Source of the DNA: Caryophanales bacterium UBA6414
GTDB lineage: Bacteria; Bacillota_I; Bacilli_A; RF39; UBA660
Length of the DNA stretch: 5,786 nucleotides
Direction of reading: 5' to 3'
NCBI GenBank assembly: GCA_002438545.1
Contig: DJPK01000022.1
Coordinates: 1 to 5,786, forward strand
Numbering within the stretch: position 1 is the stretch's first letter; every line of letters starts with the position of its first letter. The position numbers were made by a program, and so were the translations under genes. The notes below the pieces were generated by a model. The model had not been told where the DNA came from. It was given only the letters and a program-made list of their open reading frames with translations, and did not search any database. This document shows positions 1-5,495 of this stretch, piece by piece.

Positions 1-1
1 T

Positions 2-64
2 GAAAATATATTTAAACTTTTAAATACAAATGACATAGCAAAACTATTGGAAAAAAACGCATGA
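2..64 (+). CDS. 3' end of an unidentified gene (partial)
   Basis: This frame is open from the left edge to a TGA stop at 62-64 and gives the last 20 residues of a protein, ending in IAKLLEKNA. The other two forward frames stop within the first 50 bases. The fragment contains no start codon, so the gene begins outside the window. The lysine- and leucine-rich end looks like an ordinary helical C-terminus and is too short to assign to a family. A stem-loop overlaps the stop codon, and a good promoter follows about 45 bases later, which supports a transcript ending here. The call rests on an open frame over only 60 bases, so it is tentative. Confidence 0.45.
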   Translation, partial: ENIFKLLNTNDIAKLLEKNA

Positions 65-83
65 TTTAAATTTTCATGTGTTT
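55..83 (+). terminator. Stem-loop at the end of the upstream gene, possible terminator
   Basis: Bases 55-64 (AAACGCATGA) pair with 74-83 (TCATGTGTTT) to give a 10 bp stem with one G-U wobble and a 9-base loop (TTTAAATTT). The stop codon of the upstream gene lies inside the 5' arm. On the + strand only three T residues close the stem and the next bases are ATCCTGG, so the U-tract is weak. On the - strand the same hairpin would be followed by seven T residues (complement of 51-57), which is a better terminator. The structure is clear; its function is uncertain. Confidence 0.4.
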
Positions 84-107
84 ATCCTGGATATCTTTTT
101 ATATATA

Positions 108-136
108 TCGACATTTAATAATACATAGTGCATAAT
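108..136 (+). promoter_or_regulatory. Sigma-A type promoter of the PAP2/dgkA operon
   Basis: A -35 box TCGACA (108-113, 5 of 6 matches to TTGACA) is separated by exactly 17 bp from a -10 box CATAAT (131-136, 5 of 6 matches to TATAAT). Transcription would start near 143, leaving a leader of about 25 bases that carries the AGGAAG ribosome binding site (155-160), 7 bases before the ATG at 168. Confidence 0.65.
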
Positions 137-167
137 ATTTATGTAATAGAAGTTAGGAAGTGAAATA

Positions 168-812
168 ATGCTAAAAAGGATTAAAGAAGCATTTATAAAA
201 AACTATAAGTGGATAATTTGTTTTATTTGTTTAATATTATTTCTTGCTTTAGCAGAAGATGTATTTAATAATGAAATAATGCGAGGAGATGTTGTTGGTT
301 ATAAGTTTATCTCCACATACTTAATTCGTGACTCATTAACTCCCATATTTAAAATAATAACTTGGTTTGGTAGTGCTACTTGTTTAATACCATTGGCTAT
401 CGTATTATTCTTCACCATCAAGAATAAAAAAGTAGGAGGATTAGTAGGAGCTAATTTAATTATTATAACCATTTTAAATCAAGCCCTAAAAATAATTGTT
501 CAGCGACCACGACCAACCGAATATCGTATAATTAACGAAACAGGATATAGCTTCCCATCTGGACACTCAATGGTAAGTATGGCGTTTTATGGTTTCTTAA
601 TTTATCTAATTTATAAAAATATTAAGAATAAATACTTAAAAATATCTTTAATTATAATACTTTCATTACTAATTATTATGATAGGTATCAGTAGAATATA
701 TTTAGGAGTTCATTATACTAGTGATGTCTGTGCGGGCTTCTTAGTATCATTATCATATTTAATAATATATATTAATTTTGCCAATAAACTTGTATTAGGT
801 AGGGAGAAATAA
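168..812 (+). CDS. PAP2-family integral membrane phosphatase
   Basis: This 214-residue protein belongs to the PAP2 (phosphatidic acid phosphatase type 2) superfamily, which removes phosphate from lipid phosphates or pyrophosphates at the outer face of the membrane. All three family motifs are present: K108-x6-R115-P116, P130-S131-G132-H133, and S175-R176-x5-H182-x3-D186. H133 and H182 are the expected catalytic histidines. Hydrophobic stretches near 14-29, 66-84, 91-107, 135-148, 158-174 and 187-205 suggest six membrane segments, as usual for small bacterial members. The ATG is chosen because AGGAAG lies 7 bases upstream and a good promoter precedes it. The stop codon overlaps by one base the ATG of the dgkA-like gene, which implies translational coupling. 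Next to a lipid kinase, likely substrates are undecaprenyl pyrophosphate or a phospholipid phosphate such as phosphatidate or phosphatidylglycerol phosphate. The motifs do not distinguish between these. Confidence 0.9.
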   Translation: MLKRIKEAFIKNYKWIICFICLILFLALAEDVFNNEIMRGDVVGYKFISTYLIRDSLTPIFKIITWFGSATCLIPLAIVLFFTIKNKKVGGLVGANLIIITILNQALKIIVQRPRPTEYRIINETGYSFPSGHSMVSMAFYGFLIYLIYKNIKNKYLKISLIIILSLLIIMIGISRIYLGVHYTSDVCAGFLVSLSYLIIYINFANKLVLGREK

Positions 813-1176
813 TGAAAAGTAAAATTTAATTAATAGTTTCAAATATGCCTTTGCCGGCTTAAAAAGTGCTTTCAAAACAGAAAGAAATCTTAAAATTCAT
901 ATTACTGTAGCCACTATTGTTATTGTTTTAGGAATAATATTAAAACTAAAATCATGGGAATGGATAGTGTGTATTAGTTGGTTTGCCATTGTTATTGGTG
1001 GAGAATTATTTAATACAGCCATTGAGATTGCTGTTAATCTAGCCATGCCTCAAATAAATAATGACGCTAAAAGATCAAAAGATATTTCAGCCGGTGGTGT
1101 TCTAGTATTTGCTATTGGCTCAGCCATCGTTGGTCTTATTATATTCGCACCTAAATTAATATCTTTAATTAAATAA
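812..1176 (+). pseudogene. dgkA: DgkA-family lipid kinase (undecaprenol/diacylglycerol kinase), frameshifted after codon 4
   Basis: The start is ATG 812, supported by AGGGAG (801-806) five bases upstream and the TAATG overlap with the PAP2 gene. That frame reads MKSKI and then stops at 827-829. From 826 onward another frame continues uninterrupted as LINSFKYAFAGLKSAF and so on, clearly DgkA, to the TAA at 1174-1176. Adding one base in the A/T run at 821-827 restores a 121-residue protein of normal family length. In the restored protein the key residues are present: E24 in TERN, E65, N68 and E72 in GELFNTAIE, and K90-D91 in SKDISAG. The position matching D80 of E. coli DgkA is Asn. Three membrane segments are visible (about 31-47, 51-64 and 94-115). 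In Gram-positive bacteria this family phosphorylates undecaprenol or diacylglycerol. The rest of the gene is intact, so this is either a recent mutation or a sequencing error. Translation from GTG 967 would lack the first half of the protein. Confidence 0.85.
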
Positions 1177-1178
1177 GA

Positions 1179-1206
1179 AGTATTCAACTAAGTAATACTC
1201 TTTTAT
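1179..1206 (+). terminator. Weak hairpin plus T-rich tail after dgkA
   Basis: AGTATT (1179-1184) pairs with AATACT (1194-1199) around a 9-base loop, followed by CTTTTATT. The stem starts three bases after the dgkA stop codon, and the next promoter lies just downstream, so its position fits a terminator. The stem is only 6 bp with one G-C pair, so termination would be inefficient and the call is tentative. Confidence 0.35.
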
Positions 1207-1221
1207 TATGCAATAAACTTG

Positions 1222-1230
1222 TGGTATAAT
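1222..1230 (+). promoter_or_regulatory. Extended -10 promoter of the GNAT/Nudix operon
   Basis: TGGTATAAT is a perfect extended -10 element (TGn followed by TATAAT at 1225-1230). The -35 position, 17 bp upstream (1202-1207, TTTATT), matches poorly, as is common for extended -10 promoters. Transcription would begin near 1237, at the very edge of the ribosome binding site AAAGGAGGTGAT (1236-1247), so the leader would be only about 14 bases. Confidence 0.65.
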
Positions 1231-1250
1231 AGTATAAAGGAGGTGATAAT

Positions 1251-1799
1251 ATGAAATATTTTAAGAAAATAGAAGGAGAAAGAATATATCTATCACCAAT
1301 AAATAGTGAAGATGCTGAAAAATATGTTTATTGGATGAATGATAGAACTATAACAGATAATATTGGTAGAACAACCGCTATAACAACATTTGAAAGTGAA
1401 AAAGATTGGTTAGCAAACGCTTCAAAAAGTGAAGCCAAGTTTGCCATAATTAAAAAAGATACTGACGAATTAATTGGTAATTGTTCTCTAATGGATATTG
1501 ATAGATTGAATAGAAAATGTACGCTAGGTATATTTATTGGTGATGAAGAAAATAGAAGTATGGGTTATGGTACTGAAACCTTAAAATTACTTTTAGACTT
1601 TGCTTTTAATTTTCAAAATATGCATAGTGTTGACTTAAAAGTATTTTCATTTAATGAAAGAGCCATTAAATGCTATGAAAAATCAGGATTTAAAAGATGT
1701 GGAACAAGACATGGTGCCTATTTTCTAAATGGTAAATATCATGATGAAATAACAATGGAAATGTTAGAAAGTGATTACTATGAAAGAAATAATATATAA
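1251..1799 (+). CDS. GNAT-family N-acetyltransferase (RimJ/RimL-like)
   Basis: This 182-residue protein looks like a GNAT acetyltransferase of the RimJ/RimL (Acetyltransf_3) type, which transfers acetyl from acetyl-CoA to an amine. The N-terminal segment GERIYLSPINSEDAEKYVYWMND (about 9-31) is typical of the subfamily. The acetyl-CoA pyrophosphate-binding motif is R102-S-M-G105-Y-G107-T, followed by a helix. N135-E136-RAIKCYEKSGF (to 147) is the conserved motif B region, and a YHDEITMEML ending (163-172) closes the fold. Length and domain order are normal for the family. The ATG follows AAAGGAGGTGAT by only 3 bases, or about 7 from the GGAGG core, an almost complete match to the 16S rRNA 3' end. 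The Nudix gene starts inside its last codons, so the two are co-transcribed. The acceptor substrate (ribosomal protein, polyamine, antibiotic or small metabolite) cannot be inferred. Confidence 0.85.
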   Translation: MKYFKKIEGERIYLSPINSEDAEKYVYWMNDRTITDNIGRTTAITTFESEKDWLANASKSEAKFAIIKKDTDELIGNCSLMDIDRLNRKCTLGIFIGDEENRSMGYGTETLKLLLDFAFNFQNMHSVDLKVFSFNERAIKCYEKSGFKRCGTRHGAYFLNGKYHDEITMEMLESDYYERNNI

Positions 1800-2295
1800 T
1801 TATGATAACTTACGTGAAGATGAAATCACAGAATTAGTAATAAGAGTAAAAGTATTATTATTAAAAAATGATAAATTATCAATTGGTAATGAAAATAGTA
1901 TCTATCAGTTTATCGGAGGCCATCTCGAAGAAGGTGAAACATTTAACGAGTGTTTAAAAAGAGAAGTAAAAGAAGAAACCGGTATTGAACTAGATGATGA
2001 AGAAATAGGTAAACCATTCATGAAAACATCTTATTTAAACAAAGATTGGCCTGAAGTAGGGAAGAATAGAAAATGTGAAATATACTATTATCCTGTTAAG
2101 ACTAACAAGAGTATTAACTTAGAAAATACTAGTTATACTGAAAATGAAAAAAATCAAAACTTCAAAATAGAAGAATTGCCTCTTAAAGATGCCCCTAGAT
2201 TAATAGAAGAAAACATCCCAAATAATGAAAAGAATCAAGTTATATCTTACGATATGATTAATATTATTAATGAATATATTGATAGACACATTTAA
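1780..2295 (+). CDS. Nudix hydrolase
   Basis: The protein is a Nudix hydrolase, a family that cleaves nucleoside diphosphates linked to another group using a divalent metal. The Nudix box is complete, in 171-residue numbering: G47-x5-E53-x7-R61-E62-V63-x-E65-E66-x-G68-I69. E62, E65 and E66 are the expected metal ligands. I prefer ATG 1780 to the in-frame GTG at 1771, because AGAAAGTGAT (1766-1775) sits at a usable distance before the ATG and the GTG lies inside that site. The gene overlaps the end of the GNAT gene by 20 bases, implying translational coupling. The C-terminal third (about residues 100-171) is rich in Lys, Glu and Asn and shows no further recognisable domain. The substrate is unknown; house-cleaning of modified nucleotides or a step in a small-molecule pathway are both possible. 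Confidence 0.85.
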   Translation: MKEIIYNYDNLREDEITELVIRVKVLLLKNDKLSIGNENSIYQFIGGHLEEGETFNECLKREVKEETGIELDDEEIGKPFMKTSYLNKDWPEVGKNRKCEIYYYPVKTNKSINLENTSYTENEKNQNFKIEELPLKDAPRLIEENIPNNEKNQVISYDMINIINEYIDRHI

Positions 2296-2318
2296 TGTTC
2301 ATTTAATAAAAATATTAT
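2291..2318 (+). promoter_or_regulatory. Promoter with TTTAAT direct repeat before the response regulator gene
   Basis: Two TTTAAT boxes (2291-2296 and 2302-2307) are spaced 11 bp start to start. After a further 5 bp comes TATTAT (2313-2318), a 5 of 6 match to the -10 consensus. There is no good -35 box, so the repeats occupy the place where an activator would bind. The first box overlaps the Nudix stop codon. The same layout occurs before htrA (4212-4239). Transcription would start near 2325. Binding by the adjacent response regulator is an inference from the 11 bp repeat geometry. Confidence 0.55.
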
Positions 2319-2340
2319 ATATAAGAAATGGTGATTTATT

Positions 2341-3024
2341 ATGCGTATTTTAATTGTCGAAGATGAATTTAATTTAGCAGATGTTATAGCTTCTAGATTA
2401 AGAAAAGAAAAATATACTGTTGATATTAGTACTGATGGTGATGATGGTAGTTATAAAGCTATGACCAATATCTATGATTTAATTATTCTAGATGTCATGC
2501 TACCATATAAAGATGGTTTTACTATTCTTAAAGAACTAAAAGAAAATAATATCAAAGCCCAAGTAATTATGCTTACTGCTATGGACGGAATTGAAGATAA
2601 ACTGAATGGTTTTAAAGGTGGAGCAGACGATTATCTAACCAAGCCCTTCCATTTAGAAGAACTAGTTGCTCGAGTAAATATTAAACTAAAAAAAGATATC
2701 AATAGTAATAATGACTATCTAGAGTATGGTGATATTAGACTAGACTTAAATAAAAAGAAAATAATTAATATTAATAATAATGAAGAAATAGATGTTTTGT
2801 GTAAAGAATTTCTTTTACTAGAATGCTTACTTAGAAATAAAGATCAAGTTGTCTCTAAAGAGTTTATCTATGATTATGTATGGGGTATGGATAATGAGTC
2901 AATATCTAATAATCTCGAAGCCTATATATCTTTTATCAGAAGAAAACTTAAGGCTATTGACTCAACAGTAAACATTAAAGCTCTTCGTGGTTTAGGATAC
3001 AAACTAGAGGTTAATCATGAATAA
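2341..3024 (+). CDS. OmpR/PhoB-family response regulator
   Basis: This 227-residue protein is a two-component response regulator with a receiver domain (about 1-118) and a winged-helix DNA-binding domain (about 126-224), the standard length of the OmpR/PhoB family. The receiver has the acidic pair E7-D8, the phospho-acceptor D51 (in IILDVMLP), the switch T79 (MLTA) and K101-P102. The C-terminal domain shows a recognition-helix region around 191-204 (NLEAYISFIRRKLK) and the typical IKALRGLGYKL wing. The ATG follows GGTGAT (2330-2335) by 5 bases. Its stop codon overlaps the start of the histidine kinase gene by 8 bases, so the two are translated together as cognate partners. Likely targets, inferred from shared 11 bp repeats, are its own promoter and that of htrA. 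This resembles CssR of Bacillus subtilis, which controls htrA, but the protein cannot be named from sequence alone. Confidence 0.93.
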   Translation: MRILIVEDEFNLADVIASRLRKEKYTVDISTDGDDGSYKAMTNIYDLIILDVMLPYKDGFTILKELKENNIKAQVIMLTAMDGIEDKLNGFKGGADDYLTKPFHLEELVARVNIKLKKDINSNNDYLEYGDIRLDLNKKKIININNNEEIDVLCKEFLLLECLLRNKDQVVSKEFIYDYVWGMDNESISNNLEAYISFIRRKLKAIDSTVNIKALRGLGYKLEVNHE

Positions 3025-4198
3025 TCTAGGTCAAAAAATATTTCATCTATTAATTATTATTTTAACAACCTTCTTATCTAGTATCTTTATTGCTTTTAAC
3101 CTAAGTATTTATAATAAAGAATATAATGATTTAAAAGAAAAGTTTATGATAATTAATTCAACCATCCAAAAGAATAGTTATAACCCTATATTTATGGAAA
3201 ATGAAGTCTACGTTGTTATATTTAATAGGGTGGGTAATATTGATAAAATAATTAATTATTCCTCTAATGACTTAACGGATAGTGAAATAAAAGAATTAGT
3301 AATTAATAATGTAAATAAAATAAATAGTAAAAAAATAGAATCATTATATACTAGTGATTATGTATTTATGGAAACTAACGAAGGTAATCTAATAATGGTT
3401 AATAATACTAGTACTAAAAGTTATCTTCTAAAACAACTATTTAAATCAATTTTAGTCTTTATTACCCTAGAAACTATTCAAGTAATTATATCTCTAAACA
3501 TTACTAAAAGAATAGTTAAACCCGTAAATGAAGCCTTTATTAGACAAAAACAATTTATCTATGACGCTTCTCACGAACTAAAAACCCCGATTGCTATCAT
3601 CAGTGCTAGTGCTGAAATGTTAGAGAAGAACCCTAAAGAAAAGAAATGGTTAGATAATATTAAAACGGAAAATAATCGTATGAATAAACTAGTTATTAGC
3701 TTACTAGACTTATCTAAATCAGAAAATATTAAAGAAAATGAAGTATACACTAACGTTAACTTATCTAAAGCAATAAAAAATAAAGCCCTAACATTTGAAA
3801 GTTTAATATATGAAAATAGTCTTGAACTAGACGTCGATGTCGCCAATGATATTATGTTTAATTGTAATGAAGACCGAATAAAAGAATTACTAAGTATTCT
3901 AATGGATAATGCTATCAGATATAGTCTACCTAACTCACAAATTACTGTTAAACTATCTAAAGAAAAAAATAATATCTATCTCTCTGTTAAAAATAAAGGT
4001 AAAGAAATACCCATTAGTGAAAGAGAAAAGATATTTGAAAGATTCTATCGCCTAGATAAATCTAGAAATAGAAATGATAACCGTTATGGCATTGGTTTAT
4101 CTATTGCTAAGAATATTGTTATAAATCATAATGGCACGATTAGTGTTAATTGTAAAGATGGCTACACAACATTTATAGTAAACTTTAAACAGAAATAA
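3017..4198 (+). CDS. Membrane sensor histidine kinase
   Basis: This 393-residue kinase is the partner of the response regulator upstream. It has a membrane segment at about 7-28, an extracytoplasmic sensor region of about 110 residues (29-138) that I do not recognise, and a second membrane segment at about 141-160. Only some 25 residues (NITKRIVKPVNEAFIRQKQF) separate this from the H-box, so a full HAMP domain is missing. The DHp domain carries H186 in ASHELKTP. The ATPase domain has the N-box with N298 (LMDNAIRYS), an altered G1 box N326-K-G328-K-E (usual form DxGxG), the F-box IFERFYRLD (339-347) and the G2 box G358-I-G360-LSIA. Asn in the first G1 position also occurs in other Gram-positive kinases, so activity is likely. 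GAGGT (3007-3011) lies 5 bases before the ATG. A terminator follows directly. The signal is unknown; secretion or cell-envelope stress is inferred from the neighbouring htrA. Confidence 0.93.
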   Translation: MNNLGQKIFHLLIIILTTFLSSIFIAFNLSIYNKEYNDLKEKFMIINSTIQKNSYNPIFMENEVYVVIFNRVGNIDKIINYSSNDLTDSEIKELVINNVNKINSKKIESLYTSDYVFMETNEGNLIMVNNTSTKSYLLKQLFKSILVFITLETIQVIISLNITKRIVKPVNEAFIRQKQFIYDASHELKTPIAIISASAEMLEKNPKEKKWLDNIKTENNRMNKLVISLLDLSKSENIKENEVYTNVNLSKAIKNKALTFESLIYENSLELDVDVANDIMFNCNEDRIKELLSILMDNAIRYSLPNSQITVKLSKEKNNIYLSVKNKGKEIPISEREKIFERFYRLDKSRNRNDNRYGIGLSIAKNIVINHNGTISVNCKDGYTTFIVNFKQK

Positions 4199-4214
4199 TA
4201 TTTTCTGTTTTTTT
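4187..4214 (+). terminator. Rho-independent terminator of the two-component operon
   Basis: AAACAGAAA (4187-4195) pairs with TTTCTGTTT (4202-4210) in a perfect 9 bp stem with a 6-base loop, and the T-run continues to 4214. The loop contains the TAA stop codon of the kinase gene. The stem has only two G-C pairs, which is usual in such AT-rich DNA. It separates the two-component operon from htrA, whose promoter elements begin in the T-run itself. Confidence 0.65.
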
Positions 4215-4239
4215 AATCTTTGTTTAATTTTTATATAAT
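4212..4239 (+). promoter_or_regulatory. htrA promoter with TTTAAT direct repeat
   Basis: TTTAAT boxes at 4212-4217 and 4223-4228 are spaced 11 bp apart. After 5 bp comes a perfect -10 box TATAAT (4234-4239). The -35 position (4211-4216, TTTTAA) is poor, which fits an activator-dependent promoter. Spacing of all three elements is identical to the promoter at 2291-2318, so the two are probably read by the same regulator, most simply the response regulator encoded at 2341-3024. Transcription would start near 4246, giving a leader of nearly 60 bases. Confidence 0.6.
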
Positions 4240-4254
4240 ACTATTAATATGTAC

Positions 4255-4326
4255 AAAGGAGGAAAATGTATGATAAGCAAAAATTATATAAGGAGGTTTA
4301 AAAATGAATCAAAAAAAGAAAAATAA
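4255..4326 (+). other. htrA leader with tandem ribosome binding sites and candidate upstream reading frame
   Basis: A strong ribosome binding site AAAGGAGG (4255-4262) precedes two overlapping ATG codons. ATG 4266 gives an 11-residue peptide (MYDKQKLYKEV) that stops at 4299-4301, two bases before the htrA ATG. ATG 4270, with the better 7-base spacing, gives an 18-residue basic peptide (MISKNYIRRFKNESKKEK) that stops at 4324-4326, overlapping htrA out of frame. Both frames run across the htrA site AAGGAGG (4290-4296). Translation of either could mask or feed the htrA start. Expression is not demonstrated, and the first site could instead be a decaying remnant. Confidence 0.4.
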
Positions 4327-5470
4327 AATAATAATAAGTGTAAGTGTTATTTCAATACTAGTTATATGTACATACTTATTATTCTCATTTAATGTTTTAA
4401 GTTTTAGTAATGTAAATGGTAATACTACTTTAAAATTAGCTAGTACTGAAACAAATACTAAAATTAAAGAAGGAATATATATAACTGATGTTTCAGAAGT
4501 AGTCGAAGAAACCATGCCCGCTATTGTTTCAATAACTTCTAAAACATTAATTCAATCAGGATACTACGGACCATTCTCCTTCGGTAGTAATCAAACTCAA
4601 TATGTTGAAGGGGCCGGATCCGGAATTATAATTAGTAATTCTAATGATGAAATACTAATGCTTACTAATAATCACGTTGTCAATGATTCTAATGAACTAA
4701 CTGTCAAGTTCATTAATGATAAAGAAGCTGATGCTAAAATAGTTGGAACTTCTGAAAGAAAAGATATTGCTGTAATTTCTGTTAAAGTTAGTGCTTTAGA
4801 TAGTGATACTCTAAGTCAAATAAAAATTGCCACTTTAGGAGACAGCAGTGAACTTAAAGTAGGTAATGGTATAATTGCTATTGGTAATGCTCTAGGTTAT
4901 GGTCAATCAGTAACTACCGGCGTTGTCAGTGCTCTTAATAGAGAAATAGAAACTAATGGTTATACTAATAAAATGATTCAAATAGATGCTGCTATTAACG
5001 GAGGTAATTCCGGTGGTGCTCTATTAAACAATAAAGGTGAAGTAGTTGGTATTAACTCTGCTAAATATTCATCAAATGGTAGTTCTAGTGAAGCAAGTAT
5101 TGAAGGTATGGGTTTTGCTATTCCAATATCTGATGTCAAAGACTTAATTACTGACTTAATGAATGGTAAAGAAGAATCAAGTGGCATGACTCTAGGAATA
5201 GAAGGCTATATGACTAACAGTTCTAATATAAGTGGTTATAACTTACCTGTAGGCTTCTATATATCTAACATAACTGAAGGTGGCTATGCTGATAAAAATA
5301 ACTTAGAAATAGGTTATATTATAACTAATATAGATAATAACGAAGTAAGCTCTGTTAACGATATTAAAAATGTCTTATATGAAAAGAAAGTAGGGGACAC
5401 TATTACTCTTAAAGTTAAATATCCAAGTGGTAGAACTTATGCTGAAAAAGATATTGAAATAAAATTTTAA
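4304..5470 (+). CDS. htrA: HtrA/DegP-type membrane-anchored serine protease with one PDZ domain
   Basis: This 388-residue protein is an HtrA-family trypsin-like protease that degrades misfolded proteins outside the cytoplasm. A short basic N-terminus and one membrane segment (about 9-29) anchor it, followed by an Asn/Thr/Ser-rich linker to about 60. The protease domain (about 62-285) has the triad H124 (TNNHVV), D154 (ERKDIAV) and S236 (GGNSGGAL), so it should be active. A single PDZ domain (about 297-386) has the carboxylate-binding loop LPVGFYI (314-320) and the EIGYIITNIDN segment. Length and domain order match Gram-positive HtrA proteins. The ATG follows AAGGAGG (4290-4296) by 7 bases. 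It has its own promoter with the same repeats as the adjacent two-component operon, recalling CssRS control of htrA in Bacillus subtilis. No terminator is seen before the next gene, so it heads an operon. Confidence 0.95.
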   Translation: MNQKKKNKIIISVSVISILVICTYLLFSFNVLSFSNVNGNTTLKLASTETNTKIKEGIYITDVSEVVEETMPAIVSITSKTLIQSGYYGPFSFGSNQTQYVEGAGSGIIISNSNDEILMLTNNHVVNDSNELTVKFINDKEADAKIVGTSERKDIAVISVKVSALDSDTLSQIKIATLGDSSELKVGNGIIAIGNALGYGQSVTTGVVSALNREIETNGYTNKMIQIDAAINGGNSGGALLNNKGEVVGINSAKYSSNGSSSEASIEGMGFAIPISDVKDLITDLMNGKEESSGMTLGIEGYMTNSSNISGYNLPVGFYISNITEGGYADKNNLEIGYIITNIDNNEVSSVNDIKNVLYEKKVGDTITLKVKYPSGRTYAEKDIEIKF

Positions 5471-5495
5471 ATAATATAAAGGAGAATAAAAAAAT

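Noticed and set aside
62..118. TGA read as tryptophan (Mollicutes code 4)
   Set aside because: Recognisable proteins use TGG for Trp, and TGA at 5694-5696 is a sensible stop directly overlapped by the next ribosome binding site. The frame beyond TGA 62-64 gives no recognisable protein.
114..119. A third TTTAAT regulator box before the PAP2 gene
   Set aside because: Only one copy is present, with no partner 11 bp away, and this promoter has a normal -35 box, so it does not share the module.
812..829. Programmed -1 frameshifting in dgkA
   Set aside because: The A4T3 run is not positioned as X-XXY-YYZ in the starting frame, slipping back would pair the tRNAs badly, and no downstream stimulatory structure is evident.
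967..1176. A separate 69-residue gene starting at GTG 967
   Set aside because: It is only the C-terminal part of the dgkA frame, which is open upstream to 823 with clear DgkA sequence; no ribosome binding site precedes GTG 967.
1771..1779. GTG 1771 as the start of the Nudix gene
   Set aside because: ATG 1780 has the better-placed purine-rich site (1766-1775), and GTG 1771 lies within that site.
3571..3846. Open frame of 91 codons on the - strand inside the histidine kinase gene
   Set aside because: It lies opposite the H-box region of a clear kinase gene, has a composition typical of a reverse shadow frame, and has no supporting ribosome binding site or promoter that I can see.
4309..4515. 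Open frame of 68 codons on the - strand at the start of htrA
   Set aside because: It is antisense to the htrA membrane anchor and linker, and its hydrophobic, Phe-rich end is just the complement of the A-rich Lys/Asn codons.
4978..5187. Open frame of 69 codons on the - strand within htrA
   Set aside because: It overlaps the catalytic serine region of a well-conserved protease and shows no independent coding signal.
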